Shown here piece by piece: positions 25,203-33,429 of a stretch of DNA of 64,000 bases (positions are counted from its first letter, which is position 1; every line of letters begins with the position of its first letter). This DNA is from Ignavibacteriota bacterium (GTDB lineage Bacteria > Bacteroidota > Ignavibacteria > Palsa-1295), in NCBI GenBank assembly GCA_003151825.1, contig PLYO01000013.1, forward strand, positions 33,161 to 97,160, written 5' to 3'. The translations under genes and the position numbers were made by a program. Below the pieces are notes generated by a model, which saw only the letters and a list, made by a program, of their open reading frames with translations, was not told where the DNA came from and searched no databases.

Positions 25203-26510
25203 ATGGCCATATTCAACGATAAGCGAGATAAGCAATTCCGACGCGATCTTCGAAAAGCCGCAAGTTTTGGTGAGCGGGTGATATGGAACGGACTTCGCGG
25301 AAATAAGCTTGGAGCAAAGTTCCGAAGGCAAGAGAGTATTGGAGTGTACGTTGTGGACTTTTATTGCCCGGAACTTCGCCTTGCTATTGAGGTCGACGGA
25401 GTTCATCATGAACACTCGCGTGAATACGATTCGGCCCGTGATGAAAAGCTCAAAGAATTTCATGTTCGAACGATTCGATTTCCCGATTCGGAAGTAATAA
25501 GTAATTCCGATCTTGTGTTATCGCAAATTCAAAAAGTAATCACTGAAATGAGACAACACGGAATGTCGGTTCGAACACCTTCGACACAGATAAGTAAAAA
25601 TGAAAAGGCAATTTTGGAAGTTCGGGATGGGAGCCAACCACCCCCCGGCCCCCGCCTTAAAAAGGCGGGGGTGAACGTCCAAATATTTTTCGTTGGGTTA
25701 ATTATTCTGTTTGGCAGCGTAGCTTCCGCCCAATCTTCCGGCTATCCGGCAATCCCAATGCTTCATGCCGGCTACATCCTCGATGAAACGAACACGCTGA
25801 ATCCGAACGAGCTTTCCGCGCTCGATGCAAAGCTTCGGCATTACGAAGATTCCACCTCGACGCAGATTTGCATCGTGCTCATTCCTTCGCTTAATGGCTA
25901 CCCGGTGGAGGATTTCACTGTTGCGGTTCTCGATAGCAATCATATCGGTCAGGCGCATAAGAATAACGGCGCGCTAATTTTGCTCGCGCTCAAGGATCAT
26001 CAAGGCTGGATTTCTACGGGTTACGGACTCGAACCCACGCTCACCGACGCGGCGACGAGCATGATCTATCAGCAAATTATCGTCCCCTCCATGCGAAAGG
26101 GGGACGCCTATGACGCGCTCGATCAGGCAACGACGGCGATGTTCCAGGTCATCGGCGGCGAATTTAAGAATGAAAATCCTCAAAGCCCATTTCGCGGAAG
26201 GCGCGGTGCGCCATCGCCCTCCGGCGCGTTCATCATCGTGATGGGATTTTTTATTGTGCTCTTCATCATGCGCGCGCTGGCGGGAACTGGCTCGAAGCGC
26301 ACGGTAGTTGGCGCGGGCGGAGCAGGTTCGGGCTGCATGGGTGGCCTTTTGCAGGGGTTGTTTTGGTCCTCGCTCTTCAACACCGGACGCGGCGGATGGG
26401 GTGGTGGTGGTTTCGGTGGCGGAGGATTTGGTGGAGGGGGTTTCGGCGGCGGTGGTTTCTCCGGCGGTGGCGGCATGGGTGGTGGTGGCGGCGCGGGCGG
26501 TGGGTGGTGA
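25203..26510 (+). CDS. DUF559 endonuclease-like domain fused to a TPM-domain membrane protein
   Basis: 435 residues in one uninterrupted frame. Residues 1-118 are a DUF559 domain of the Vsr/PD-(D/E)xK-like class (FGERVIWNGLRGNKLGAKFR, then VVDFYCPELRLAIEVDGVHH with its acidic residues). Residues 148-157 translate a palindrome (PPPGPRLKKA). What follows reads as an independent exported protein: signal QIFFVGLIILFGSVASAQ, a TPM domain (GYILDETNTLNPNELSALDA, NNGALILLALKDHQGWISTG), one membrane helix (about 344-362) and a Gly-rich tail. A GTG at 25671, right after AAGGCGGGG, could start the TPM protein on its own. TPM proteins normally follow lemA, so the DUF559 part looks inserted. Confidence 0.8.
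   Translation: MAIFNDKRDKQFRRDLRKAASFGERVIWNGLRGNKLGAKFRRQESIGVYVVDFYCPELRLAIEVDGVHHEHSREYDSARDEKLKEFHVRTIRFPDSEVISNSDLVLSQIQKVITEMRQHGMSVRTPSTQISKNEKAILEVRDGSQPPPGPRLKKAGVNVQIFFVGLIILFGSVASAQSSGYPAIPMLHAGYILDETNTLNPNELSALDAKLRHYEDSTSTQICIVLIPSLNGYPVEDFTVAVLDSNHIGQAHKNNGALILLALKDHQGWISTGYGLEPTLTDAATSMIYQQIIVPSMRKGDAYDALDQATTAMFQVIGGEFKNENPQSPFRGRRGAPSPSGAFIIVMGFFIVLFIMRALAGTGSKRTVVGAGGAGSGCMGGLLQGLFWSSLFNTGRGGWGGGGFGGGGFGGGGFGGGGFSGGGGMGGGGGAGGGW
25636..25671. repeat. palindromic element, right copy flanking DUF559
   Basis: AACCACCCCCCGG followed by the core CCCCCGCCTT-aaa-AAGGCGGGGG. It lies in frame inside the coding sequence and its last G begins a potential GTG start codon for the TPM part. 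Confidence 0.88.
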
Positions 26511-26558
26511 TTAACTTATTCCGATTTATTGGCGTAAGGAAACGGAAAGATTGTGTTT

Positions 26559-27314
26559 TTATTGATCTCGAAGGAATTTTTTAGGTATCCGCACTTTCCT
26601 TCTTCCCAACTTCCATTTTTTGCCGTGTCCTGCTGTGCAATCAAAAAAGTTCACATTAAGACCACGCAAAAGCCTCATCACAGTAGCTTTATCCTCCATC
26701 TTAGTGTTTAGTCCGAATGTTACGCTTACTAGCGAGCTAAAGTCAAATGGAACAGGTTCTTCACCCATTCTCAGTAGACGCCATTCATGCTCGTACCTCC
26801 AAATTTCGTCCTTTTGTGCTCCAATGTAAGCAGTCTGTTTGATTGTTAGAAAGGTGAAGGGAATCTTTTTCCGAGTTGGCTCGTAATTTACAGCGACAAG
26901 ATTACGGAAGTCCTTATTCATGTTAGTATCAAACTCAAGACATATCCCAGTAAGGTTTCCATAATGTGCGAACATAAGCACGTGATTTTGCTCTTCAGAG
27001 AAACAACAAACGGCAATTTTACTTCTAATTGTTTTTGGAAGACGATGACTTAATACCTTGAAATCTGAATCTGGCAATGATAAAAGAATTTTGGCATTCT
27101 CCACGGTAATGGTCTTGCTATCTTTTCCTGATTCAACCAGCTTCTCAAGATCTTTTCGATTTATGTCGAAATTAATTCTCCCTTCGAATGGATCATTCAG
27201 CTTTTCGAGCGCACAAAAGAATAGCTGCCGAGTAGCCAATGCTTGTATCGTGTATTGGCTTAGAGGCATGTATTTGAAAATACGATCCGGTATTTTTTTC
27301 TTCATAATGTTCAT
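26559..27314 (-). CDS. DUF2971 protein
   Basis: 251 residues. The opening RIFKYMPLSQYTIQALATRQ, the segment KLNDPFEGRI near residue 40 and the segment MFAHYGNLTGICLEFD near residue 120 match DUF2971, a soluble family of unknown activity that is frequent in phage-defence and mobile regions. The ATG overlaps the stop of the upstream HNH gene (ATGA), so the two are translated together. A start at 27305 is equally possible. Base composition is more A+T-rich than in flanking housekeeping genes, which suggests transfer. Confidence 0.8.
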   Translation of the reverse strand: MNIMKKKIPDRIFKYMPLSQYTIQALATRQLFFCALEKLNDPFEGRINFDINRKDLEKLVESGKDSKTITVENAKILLSLPDSDFKVLSHRLPKTIRSKIAVCCFSEEQNHVLMFAHYGNLTGICLEFDTNMNKDFRNLVAVNYEPTRKKIPFTFLTIKQTAYIGAQKDEIWRYEHEWRLLRMGEEPVPFDFSSLVSVTFGLNTKMEDKATVMRLLRGLNVNFFDCTAGHGKKWKLGRRKVRIPKKFLRDQ

Positions 27315-27946
27315 TCTAAGATCATCACAAGCACATCGCGAGATTGGTCGGCGTGTGTGTTCTTATCGCGGATACCCTTGCTTGATTCCATCTTAGCGAC
27401 GTGTGGGTGCGCAAGAATTCGACTGATCTGCGTTTTTCCCCACTTGCCCTTTCTCGTGGGGATCTTGCGGTCGTTGAGTTCGGATACAATGCCTCGGATG
27501 CTGAGTTTGATTCGCTGCCCGTCTTTTATGACTCCGTTCTCTCGTAAATCTTTAATTAATTTGATGACATCCTGCTCTGCGGGATTAGGGATGAGCCTAT
27601 ACGCCCTCTTCTTTCCGCGCCTTGAAATACGCTCGAGAGGCTCTCCGAGCATATATCCGTAGGGGATGGTTCCACTTCGCATTCCTCGCAGTTTAAGAGC
27701 GGCTAAACCACTCTTAGTCAGAGCTTGTGTGCCGATTGCATGGACGTTGTGTACCTTTGCATGGCACGTAGCACACAAAGGAACTGTCTTTGTACCACCG
27801 AGTGAGTGGGGCACAACATGATGGTCATGTTCTGCTGGGTTGCCACATTCAAAGCATGGTTTGCTCTTTTTCGGGTCTCTCTTATTCCCCGCGTTCTCAA
27901 TCCACAGAATGCTTTGTTGGAAGTGCTCTTTCTTTTTCACTCGCAT
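27311..27946 (-). CDS. HNH domain fused to a recombinase (serine-integrase middle) domain
   Basis: 211 residues. Residues 29-70 form an HNH-type zinc finger nuclease fold: CFECGNPAEHDHHVVPHSLG, then CATCHAKVH. Residues 88-190 match the Recombinase domain usually found after the catalytic resolvase domain of large serine integrases (GTIPYGYMLGE, LIPNPAEQDVIKLIKDLREN, SIRGIVSELNDRKIPTRKGK, WGKTQISRILAHP). The N-terminal resolvase domain with its catalytic Ser is absent. The protein may use the recombinase part for DNA recognition and HNH for cutting; that is inference. It overlaps the DUF2971 gene downstream by four bases. Confidence 0.8.
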   Translation of the reverse strand: MRVKKKEHFQQSILWIENAGNKRDPKKSKPCFECGNPAEHDHHVVPHSLGGTKTVPLCATCHAKVHNVHAIGTQALTKSGLAALKLRGMRSGTIPYGYMLGEPLERISRRGKKRAYRLIPNPAEQDVIKLIKDLRENGVIKDGQRIKLSIRGIVSELNDRKIPTRKGKWGKTQISRILAHPHVAKMESSKGIRDKNTHADQSRDVLVMILE

Positions 27947-28071
27947 AGTGCAATAATGATTATTTTGATCGTTCCGTTCGTTCCCTTTGATCTCTTCCTA
28001 CAACTCGTGGAAAAAGTCCTCGCTCAATACCTTGCTACCGGTTCGCGGTGCGGTGTACCAGTTCCCTTACT

Positions 28072-28111
28072 AATCAAAACCAAAAGGGACACGCCTCTCA
28101 GCGTGTCCCTT
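28072..28111 (-). terminator. Rho-independent terminator of the RHH gene
   Basis: Perfect 11-base stem AAGGGACACGC / GCGTGTCCCTT with loop CTCTCA. On the minus strand it is followed by TTTTGGTTTTGATT. It lies 27 bases beyond the stop at 28138. Confidence 0.85.
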
Positions 28112-28137
28112 CCTATAAATCAGCGTAATTTGCATCA

Positions 28138-28395
28138 TCAGTGCAAGTCGTCATTCTTCAGATACTTCTCCGTAAGATATTGCATCCGAACTTCATCCAC
28201 ATCGGTATCCGGCGGAAGCATTCCTACCATCGATTGCAGAACCGGATCGACCCGCCGCGTGGTCATTCGTTTGAGTCCCTGGATAAGACGGTCAATGACG
28301 GTATCGATGCTCAGATTATTTTGCTTCGCATACGTTTGCACGAATTCCGCCTCCGGTTGAGGTAGTTCGATGGTCAGGTGTTGATGTCCGTTCAT
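28138..28395 (-). CDS. small ribbon-helix-helix-like protein (possible antitoxin)
   Basis: 85 residues from the ATG at 28395. The start NGHQHLTIELPQPEAEFVQT, followed by YAKQNNLSIDTVIDRLIQGL, has the strand-helix-helix pattern of RHH/DUF6364-like antitoxins, and the rest (VGMLPPDTDVDEVRMQYLTE) resembles the tail that masks a PIN toxin. No toxin gene is next to it. A DNA-binding repressor role is equally possible. A strong terminator follows. Confidence 0.6.
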   Translation of the reverse strand: MNGHQHLTIELPQPEAEFVQTYAKQNNLSIDTVIDRLIQGLKRMTTRRVDPVLQSMVGMLPPDTDVDEVRMQYLTEKYLKNDDLH

Positions 28396-28480
28396 GATAA
28401 CTACAAGTGCGGAGGCGGGAAATTGGTTCAAATGGAATTCGGCGTTTTCAAAATGAGGTAGAAGGGGAAAAAAGAGACGC

Positions 28481-28525
28481 GCGGTGGCGGCATGGGTGGC
28501 GCGGCGCGGGTGGTGGGTGGTAATT
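28481..28525. repeat. partial duplicate of the TPM gene 3' end
   Basis: GCGGTGGCGGCATGGGTG... at 28481-28525 matches the Gly-rich end and stop region of the TPM gene at 26463-26514, apart from one gap and few changes. The accessory genes lie between the two copies. No protein is encoded here. Confidence 0.7.
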
Positions 28526-28564
28526 ACCGCCAGCGCACTCGAAATACTTCTCTCCCCTCAGTGA

Positions 28565-29647
28565 TTAACCACCATATAATTCAATCCGGTCACCACACCG
28601 CTGTCCGGTTCCCATCGGGATCGATGAGGTAATCGTAAACGTGCCCGCGCCCTGAGATGTAATTGCAAGCCATCCCACGCCCGTCGCCGATAGCGCGAAC
28701 GGAGTAAGAATAATTGTGCTCGTCGAACTCACAAGTGTATTGTAAATTTGAAGTGAGGTCCCGGTCGCGGCAGGAACGGAAATTTCGTCTGCCCAATATG
28801 TTTGCGGCGAACCGGCGCTTAGGCCGGTTCCATCGGCGGCTCCGGTCGAGTTGTTCGCCCCGATTCCACCTCTCACAAGGAACGCCTTATTGCCGTTAGT
28901 CTCGGAATCCTGCACGGTGAGTTCCGTCGCTGCGCTCGCAATACTTCCGATGTTATTAGACCCGCTAATCGTAATCCCGTTCGCTCCCGGCGTGATCGCG
29001 ATGCCATTCCCTCCCTGGATGAGGAAATTGTCGTTCGCGTCGGGCTTAATGCTGTTAATCGTCTCGATAGACTGCGTCTGCAGCAGGCTGTTCGTAATGG
29101 GCGGAAGGAAACTCGGAGCAATCTTTACAAGGCCGCTGTATTGCGTGGCATCCGACGTGAGAGGCACAGGGAAAAGATCGCCGCTTACCGGTGTCGTCGA
29201 AGCCGCAATGCCATTCACCGTCCCGGAATTAATCGCATACGGCGCGGACCAGAGCTGGGTGGCCGGAAGTGTGACAGGAGCACCACCCGTACTGGCGCTG
29301 GTTACGACCGCCGTAAGGTCGTACTGTTCGTTAAAGGACATGGAAGCCGTGAAGGAGATGGGATTCGTGCCACCGTCGCCGATGATCATATTAAAAATTC
29401 CATCTGTCAACGGCACGCTCGCAAAAGTATTCGACCAGAGCGCGGTGCCTGCCTTATTACTAAGGGTAATCGTGATGGTGGCGTTGGCATCGGTAACCGG
29501 ACTTCCATTCAATTCGAAAAGCCCCTGATACGTAAAGCCGCTTGGCACACCGGAACTAGCCCAGGGCTGCGCCTTTGCGGATTGTGCGGAAAAAACAAGC
29601 GCCGCGCCGAGCGCAAGCATTGTAAGCCACTGACGAAAAGATTTCAT
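28565..29647 (-). CDS. exported fibre-like surface protein
   Basis: 360 residues. Signal peptide with core LTMLALGAALVFSAQSAKAQ. The opening of the mature part (GVPSGFTYQGLFELNGSPVT, TITLSNKAGTALWSN) is a form seen in exported proteins with tail-fibre-like C-termini in FCB bacteria. The remainder is Ser/Thr/Gly-rich beta sequence without catalytic motif; no T9SS domain is evident at the end. AGGAGG precedes the ATG by six bases and a TATCTTTG box lies further upstream. Likely surface exposed; function unknown. Confidence 0.72.
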   Translation of the reverse strand: MKSFRQWLTMLALGAALVFSAQSAKAQPWASSGVPSGFTYQGLFELNGSPVTDANATITITLSNKAGTALWSNTFASVPLTDGIFNMIIGDGGTNPISFTASMSFNEQYDLTAVVTSASTGGAPVTLPATQLWSAPYAINSGTVNGIAASTTPVSGDLFPVPLTSDATQYSGLVKIAPSFLPPITNSLLQTQSIETINSIKPDANDNFLIQGGNGIAITPGANGITISGSNNIGSIASAATELTVQDSETNGNKAFLVRGGIGANNSTGAADGTGLSAGSPQTYWADEISVPAATGTSLQIYNTLVSSTSTIILTPFALSATGVGWLAITSQGAGTFTITSSIPMGTGQRCGDRIELYGG

Positions 29648-29679
29648 GTTGCCTCCTGAAAAAGCGTGAACGGAATCTA

Positions 29680-29687
29680 CAAAGATA
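29680..29687 (-). promoter_or_regulatory. candidate TAnnTTTG promoter of the fibre-like gene
   Basis: The minus strand reads TATCTTTG, 32 bases before the ATG at 29647, with AGGAGG between. The same TTCGTATCTTTGTA context occurs at 49748 before another exported protein gene. Confidence 0.5.
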
Positions 29688-29720
29688 CGAAGAAATTAGG
29701 GAGGAGCCGGTGAATTGTGC

Positions 29721-30806
29721 CTACGCCGAGCCGCGTGGCGCAGTTTCTTCCCGTAGGATTGCCCCTTCGAAATATTTTAGCGTCCGTTTCAGCCCTTCAC
29801 TGCGCGGCACTTTCGGTTCCCAGCCGAACAGCGATTTGGCAAGTGTAATATCCGGCTGCCGGATTTTCGGATCGTCTTCGGGTAAGTCCTCGAACACAAT
29901 TTTGCTCCGATACTCCCCCTCCTCTGCAAGAGGAGGGGGCTGGGGGGTGGTGTTCTCAAGATTATCGTTCCGCCCCGCTGGACCACCCCCCAGCCCCCTC
30001 CTATTCCGCTTCGCTTCATAGGAGGAGGAGTTTTGTACCAGTTCCAAAATCTCTTTCGCTAAATCGAGCATCGTGACTTCGTCCGGATTGCCAATATTGA
30101 CCGGAAGATTGTAATCCGACATCAGCAATCGGTAAATGCCTTCAATCAAATCGCTCACGTAGCAGACGCTCCGCGTTTGGGAACCATCGCCGAAGACGGT
30201 GATTGGCTCGCCGCGCAATGCTTGCGACATGAAGGCCGGAATCGCGCGGCCATCGTGCAGACGCATACGCTCGCCATAAGTATTGAATATCCGGATAATG
30301 CGCGTATCGACGCCATGATAGCGGTGGTATGCCATCGTCAGCGCCTCGGCGAAGCGCTTGGCTTCGTCATACACACCGCGAATGCCGATGGGGTTGACGT
30401 TGCCCCAATAGGTCTCGCGCTGCGGATGCTCGACGGGATCGCCGTAGGTTTCGCTGGTCGAGGCAAGCAGAAACCGCGCGTTTTTCGCTTTTGCAAGTCC
30501 GAGCGTTTTATGCGTGCCGAGCGAACCGACTTTCAGCGTTTGAATCGGCAGCTTGAGATAATCAATCGGGCTGGCCGGCGAAGCAAAATGCAAAATGTAA
30601 TCGAGCGGGCCTTCGACATAAACGAATTCCGTCACATTGTAGTGAATGAACGAAAAATTCGGAAGCCCAAGCAAATGCGCGATATTTTGCATCGAGCCGG
30701 TGCAAAGGTTATCCATGCAGATAACTTCGTGCCCTTCGGCAACGAAGCGGTCGCACAAATGACTTCCGAGAAATCCGGCTCCGCCGGTGATGAGGGTTCG
30801 TGGCAT
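29721..30806 (-). CDS. UDP-glucuronate decarboxylase (UXS-type SDR) with palindrome insertion
   Basis: 361 residues. Extended short-chain dehydrogenase: NAD-binding [15 protein letters not shown] at 7-21, Ser/Thr of STSETYGDP near 118, catalytic YDEAKRFAE (Y-x3-K) near 147 and [13 protein letters not shown]. These and [10 protein letters not shown] mark UDP-glucuronate decarboxylase, which makes UDP-xylose. The family sequence between EILELV and [14 protein letters not shown] is normally continuous; here about 40 residues (about 259-298, PPPLAEEGE and others) are inserted, translated from a palindromic element. The frame is kept on both sides. With the UDP-glucose dehydrogenase at 32122 it makes a two-step path, although a Fic gene separates them. 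Confidence 0.9.
   Translation of the reverse strand: MPRTLITGGAGFLGSHLCDRFVAEGHEVICMDNLCTGSMQNIAHLLGLPNFSFIHYNVTEFVYVEGPLDYILHFASPASPIDYLKLPIQTLKVGSLGTHKTLGLAKAKNARFLLASTSETYGDPVEHPQRETYWGNVNPIGIRGVYDEAKRFAEALTMAYHRYHGVDTRIIRIFNTYGERMRLHDGRAIPAFMSQALRGEPITVFGDGSQTRSVCYVSDLIEGIYRLLMSDYNLPVNIGNPDEVTMLDLAKEILELVQNSSSYEAKRNRRGLGGGPAGRNDNLENTTPQPPPLAEEGEYRSKIVFEDLPEDDPKIRQPDITLAKSLFGWEPKVPRSEGLKRTLKYFEGAILREETAPRGSA
29915..30030. repeat. paired palindromic element inside the UXS gene
   Basis: Left copy: core CCCCCTCCTC-tgcaa-GAGGAGGGGG then CTGGGGGGTGGT (29915-29951). Right copy, inverted: ACCACCCCCCAG then CCCCCTCCT...AGGAGGAGGAG (29982-30030). About 30 bases separate them. The layout equals the one around DUF559 at 25152-25671, without the gene. 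Confidence 0.88.
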
Positions 30807-30856
30807 GGGGGAGTTAAACCGATTCGCTGCGCCCTAAACTCCCTGATAATTCATTA

Positions 30857-31996
30857 TCATCCATCGTTCTTAAAGATATTCAAATACGCATCGAAAACGT
30901 AACGGTTGGCGCGACTTAACCCTTTTGTCTTCCTGAGAACTCCAAGCTTTACAAATTCGGCGAGGAGGCGATTAGCAGTCGAGGTACTCATCCCACAATC
31001 CTCTTCTATTTCTATGCGATATAATACGGGGTATTTATAAAAACATTGCAGCACTTTTGCGCCGCGTGTTGCACGTTTCCCAAGTTTGGGAAGCATCTCT
31101 CCATCTAGAGTGTGTTTAAGTTCCACAATCTGTTCGAAAGCGTGGATGGAATTCTCCGCAGTCTCTATGACTCCAACGAAAAAAAACTGGAGCCAACCCG
31201 AAAGATCGTTGTGAGTGCGAACTCGCGTACGTCTATCATAATACTCGATTCGATTCCGTTCGAAGAAATCTGAAAGATAAAGCGTAGGGCGTTCCAGTAT
31301 TTTTTCATTGACTAAGTAAAGAGTGATAAGCAGACGTCCGAGCCGTCCATTTCCATCTAAAAAAGGATGGGTCGTCTCAAATTGATAGTGCGCCATTGCA
31401 ATGCGCAGCAATGGCGGAACAGAAATAGAATCATTCATAAGAAATTTTTCTATGTCGCTCATGAGGTCTGGTACTTCTTCGTGTGATGGAGGAACAAAAA
31501 CAGCATTTTTCAGTGATGGCCCCAGCCAATTCTGACTTCGTCGCCACTCTCCGGGATTTTTTTGCTTTCCTCTTGCACCTTCGAGAAGTATCTCGTGCGT
31601 CTCTTTCAGGAGTCTATTCGAAAGCGGTAATGTCTTAAGCCGTTCTATTGCAGTGTTGATCGCTTTAATATAATTTTGTACCTCCTGCCAATCGTCGCGC
31701 CGCTCGGGATCTATCTCATCAGCTTTGCCAATGGCTTCTTCCATCGTGGACTGTGTGCCTTCGATCCTGCTGGATTTCAAAGCCTCGTTGGCGATGTACA
31801 TTTTAATAAAATAATCTATATCCGGCGCCCACTTACTCGCTGCCGCAAGTTCCCCGAGTTTCCTGTCAGCCTGAGAGAGCAGCGCAACGAGTTTCGGCTC
31901 GGTAATTACCCATTCTTTATTAATAGGCTCCGGGCTAAAGCTCTTGTATTCGGCCTGTTTTCTATAATGCCCTGCTTTGAATGATTTTGTATCCAT
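30857..31996 (-). CDS. Fic-domain AMP transferase with winged-helix tail
   Basis: 379 residues. The Fic motif HPFLDGNGRLGR starts at H210 and is complete, so AMP transfer onto a target protein is likely. An N-terminal inhibitory helix motif S-x3-E-G (S75...E79-G80 in SSRIEGT) is present, the class II form in which the Glu blocks ATP. The C-terminal 70 residues (GMSTSTANRLLAEFVKLGVL) form a winged helix-turn-helix that could bind DNA. The ATG overlaps the first of three upstream operator-like repeats, which suggests autoregulation by the Fic protein itself. Confidence 0.9.
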   Translation of the reverse strand: MDTKSFKAGHYRKQAEYKSFSPEPINKEWVITEPKLVALLSQADRKLGELAAASKWAPDIDYFIKMYIANEALKSSRIEGTQSTMEEAIGKADEIDPERRDDWQEVQNYIKAINTAIERLKTLPLSNRLLKETHEILLEGARGKQKNPGEWRRSQNWLGPSLKNAVFVPPSHEEVPDLMSDIEKFLMNDSISVPPLLRIAMAHYQFETTHPFLDGNGRLGRLLITLYLVNEKILERPTLYLSDFFERNRIEYYDRRTRVRTHNDLSGWLQFFFVGVIETAENSIHAFEQIVELKHTLDGEMLPKLGKRATRGAKVLQCFYKYPVLYRIEIEEDCGMSTSTANRLLAEFVKLGVLRKTKGLSRANRYVFDAYLNIFKNDG

Positions 31997-32100
31997 TTGA
32001 CCCGATAATAATTTATACGGTCAAAAATACAATATTTTGACTCGATAAATTCCTATCCGGTCAAAAAAGACGAATTTTGACCAGATAAAGTATTTTGTCA
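31996..32100. promoter_or_regulatory. three operator-like palindromes upstream of fic
   Basis: Copies start at 31996, 32035 and 32075, almost exactly 40 bases apart (near four helical turns). Each has TTTGACnnGATAA facing an inverted half; the first two close with CGGTCAAA, the third with TTTTGTCA. The first copy abuts the start codon. Confidence 0.75.
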
Positions 32101-32121
32101 TCGAATTTTGAAGGAAATAAG

Positions 32122-33429
32122 CTATCTCCTCCCAATCCCATAATACGTAAACCCATTCTCTCTCATGCGGTCGGGATCGTAGATGTTGCGGCCATCGAAG
32201 ATGACTTTGTCGCGAAGTTTTCCAGCGATTAGCTCGAAATTTGGATTGCGGAATTCATTCCATTCGGTTACGACCACCAGAGCATCGCAGCCTTCGAGCG
32301 CATCCGTGTTTTTCCGGTAGTATTTCAGGTTCTCGCTCTCGGGTAGAACATTTTTCATCGGCTTGATCGCGGCGGGGTCGGTCGCGTGGACTGTTGCGCC
32401 TCTACTCGTTAATCCTTGAATTATTTCGATGGACGGCGCTTCACGGATGTCGTCCGTGCGCGGCTTGAAGGAAAGTCCCCACACAGCGAATGTTTTGCCT
32501 TTTACATTGCCGTCGTAATGCTTCAATATCTTATCTAATAACTTCGTCTTCTGACGATTGTTTACATCATCGACGGCTTTCAGAATCGTGAAATCGTGAC
32601 CAAGTTCTTCTGCGGTCTTTACGAGCGCCTTAATGTCTTTCGGAAAACAACTCCCGCCGAATCCAACTCCCGGAAATAAAAATTGCGGCCCAATACGGCC
32701 ATCCGAGCCAATACCTACTCGAACATGATCGACATCGGCGCCCACGAGATCGCAGAGATTCGCAATCTCATTCATAAAGCTGATTTTCGTGGCGAGCATG
32801 GAGTTCGCGGCGTATTTCGTAAGCTCCGCCGATTTTTCGTCCATGATGAAAATCGGATTTCCCGTGCGGACGAACGGCTCGTATAATTCCTTCATCACTT
32901 CAATCGCACGCGTGTTCCGGGTGCCAACAACGATACGGTCCGGCTTCATAAAGTCCTGCACGGCCGCACCTTCCTTCAGAAATTCCGGATTGGAGACGAC
33001 CTCCATAGGAATCTTTGTGCCCGCTTCGAAAATTGCGCGTACGCGATCCGCCGTGCCAACGGGAACCGTCGATTTATTTACGACCACTTTTGGCTCCGTC
33101 GCGATCGTTGCAATCTTTGCAGCCGTTTCGAGAACCATCGAAAGGTCCGCCGCGCCATCGGCGCCTGGTGGCGTCGGTAGCGCGAGAAAAATTACTTCCG
33201 AGCTATCGACCGCTTCTTTGAGATCGAGCGTAAAGCGCAGGCGCCCTTCTGCGGCGTTAAACCGAACGATCTCTTCCAAGCCCGGCTCGAAAATCGGGAT
33301 GATGCCTTTGCGAAGGTTTTCGATTTTTTCCGGGACGATGTCCATGCATAGGACCTGATTGCCCGTCTCGGCGAAACCGGCTCCGGTTACTAATCCAACG
33401 TATCCCGTTCCAATAATTGCTATGTTCAC
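32122..33429 (-). CDS. UDP-glucose 6-dehydrogenase
   Basis: 435 residues from a GTG at 33429. It oxidises UDP-glucose to UDP-glucuronate with NAD+. The Rossmann motif IIGTGYVGLVTGAGFA is at residues 5-20; NKSTVPVGTADRVR is near 120; the catalytic Cys is in GFGGSCFPKDIKAL (about residue 260), followed by the C-terminal domain KTFAVWGLSFKPRTDDIREA. The product feeds the UDP-glucuronate decarboxylase at 29721. A 7-base repeat block lies immediately upstream of the start codon. Confidence 0.95.
   Translation of the reverse strand: MNIAIIGTGYVGLVTGAGFAETGNQVLCMDIVPEKIENLRKGIIPIFEPGLEEIVRFNAAEGRLRFTLDLKEAVDSSEVIFLALPTPPGADGAADLSMVLETAAKIATIATEPKVVVNKSTVPVGTADRVRAIFEAGTKIPMEVVSNPEFLKEGAAVQDFMKPDRIVVGTRNTRAIEVMKELYEPFVRTGNPIFIMDEKSAELTKYAANSMLATKISFMNEIANLCDLVGADVDHVRVGIGSDGRIGPQFLFPGVGFGGSCFPKDIKALVKTAEELGHDFTILKAVDDVNNRQKTKLLDKILKHYDGNVKGKTFAVWGLSFKPRTDDIREAPSIEIIQGLTSRGATVHATDPAAIKPMKNVLPESENLKYYRKNTDALEGCDALVVVTEWNEFRNPNFELIAGKLRDKVIFDGRNIYDPDRMRENGFTYYGIGRR

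Noticed and set aside
27947..28071. Toxin gene partner for the RHH protein
   Set aside because: The gap is too short and shows no suitable frame with start; the RHH gene has its own terminator here.
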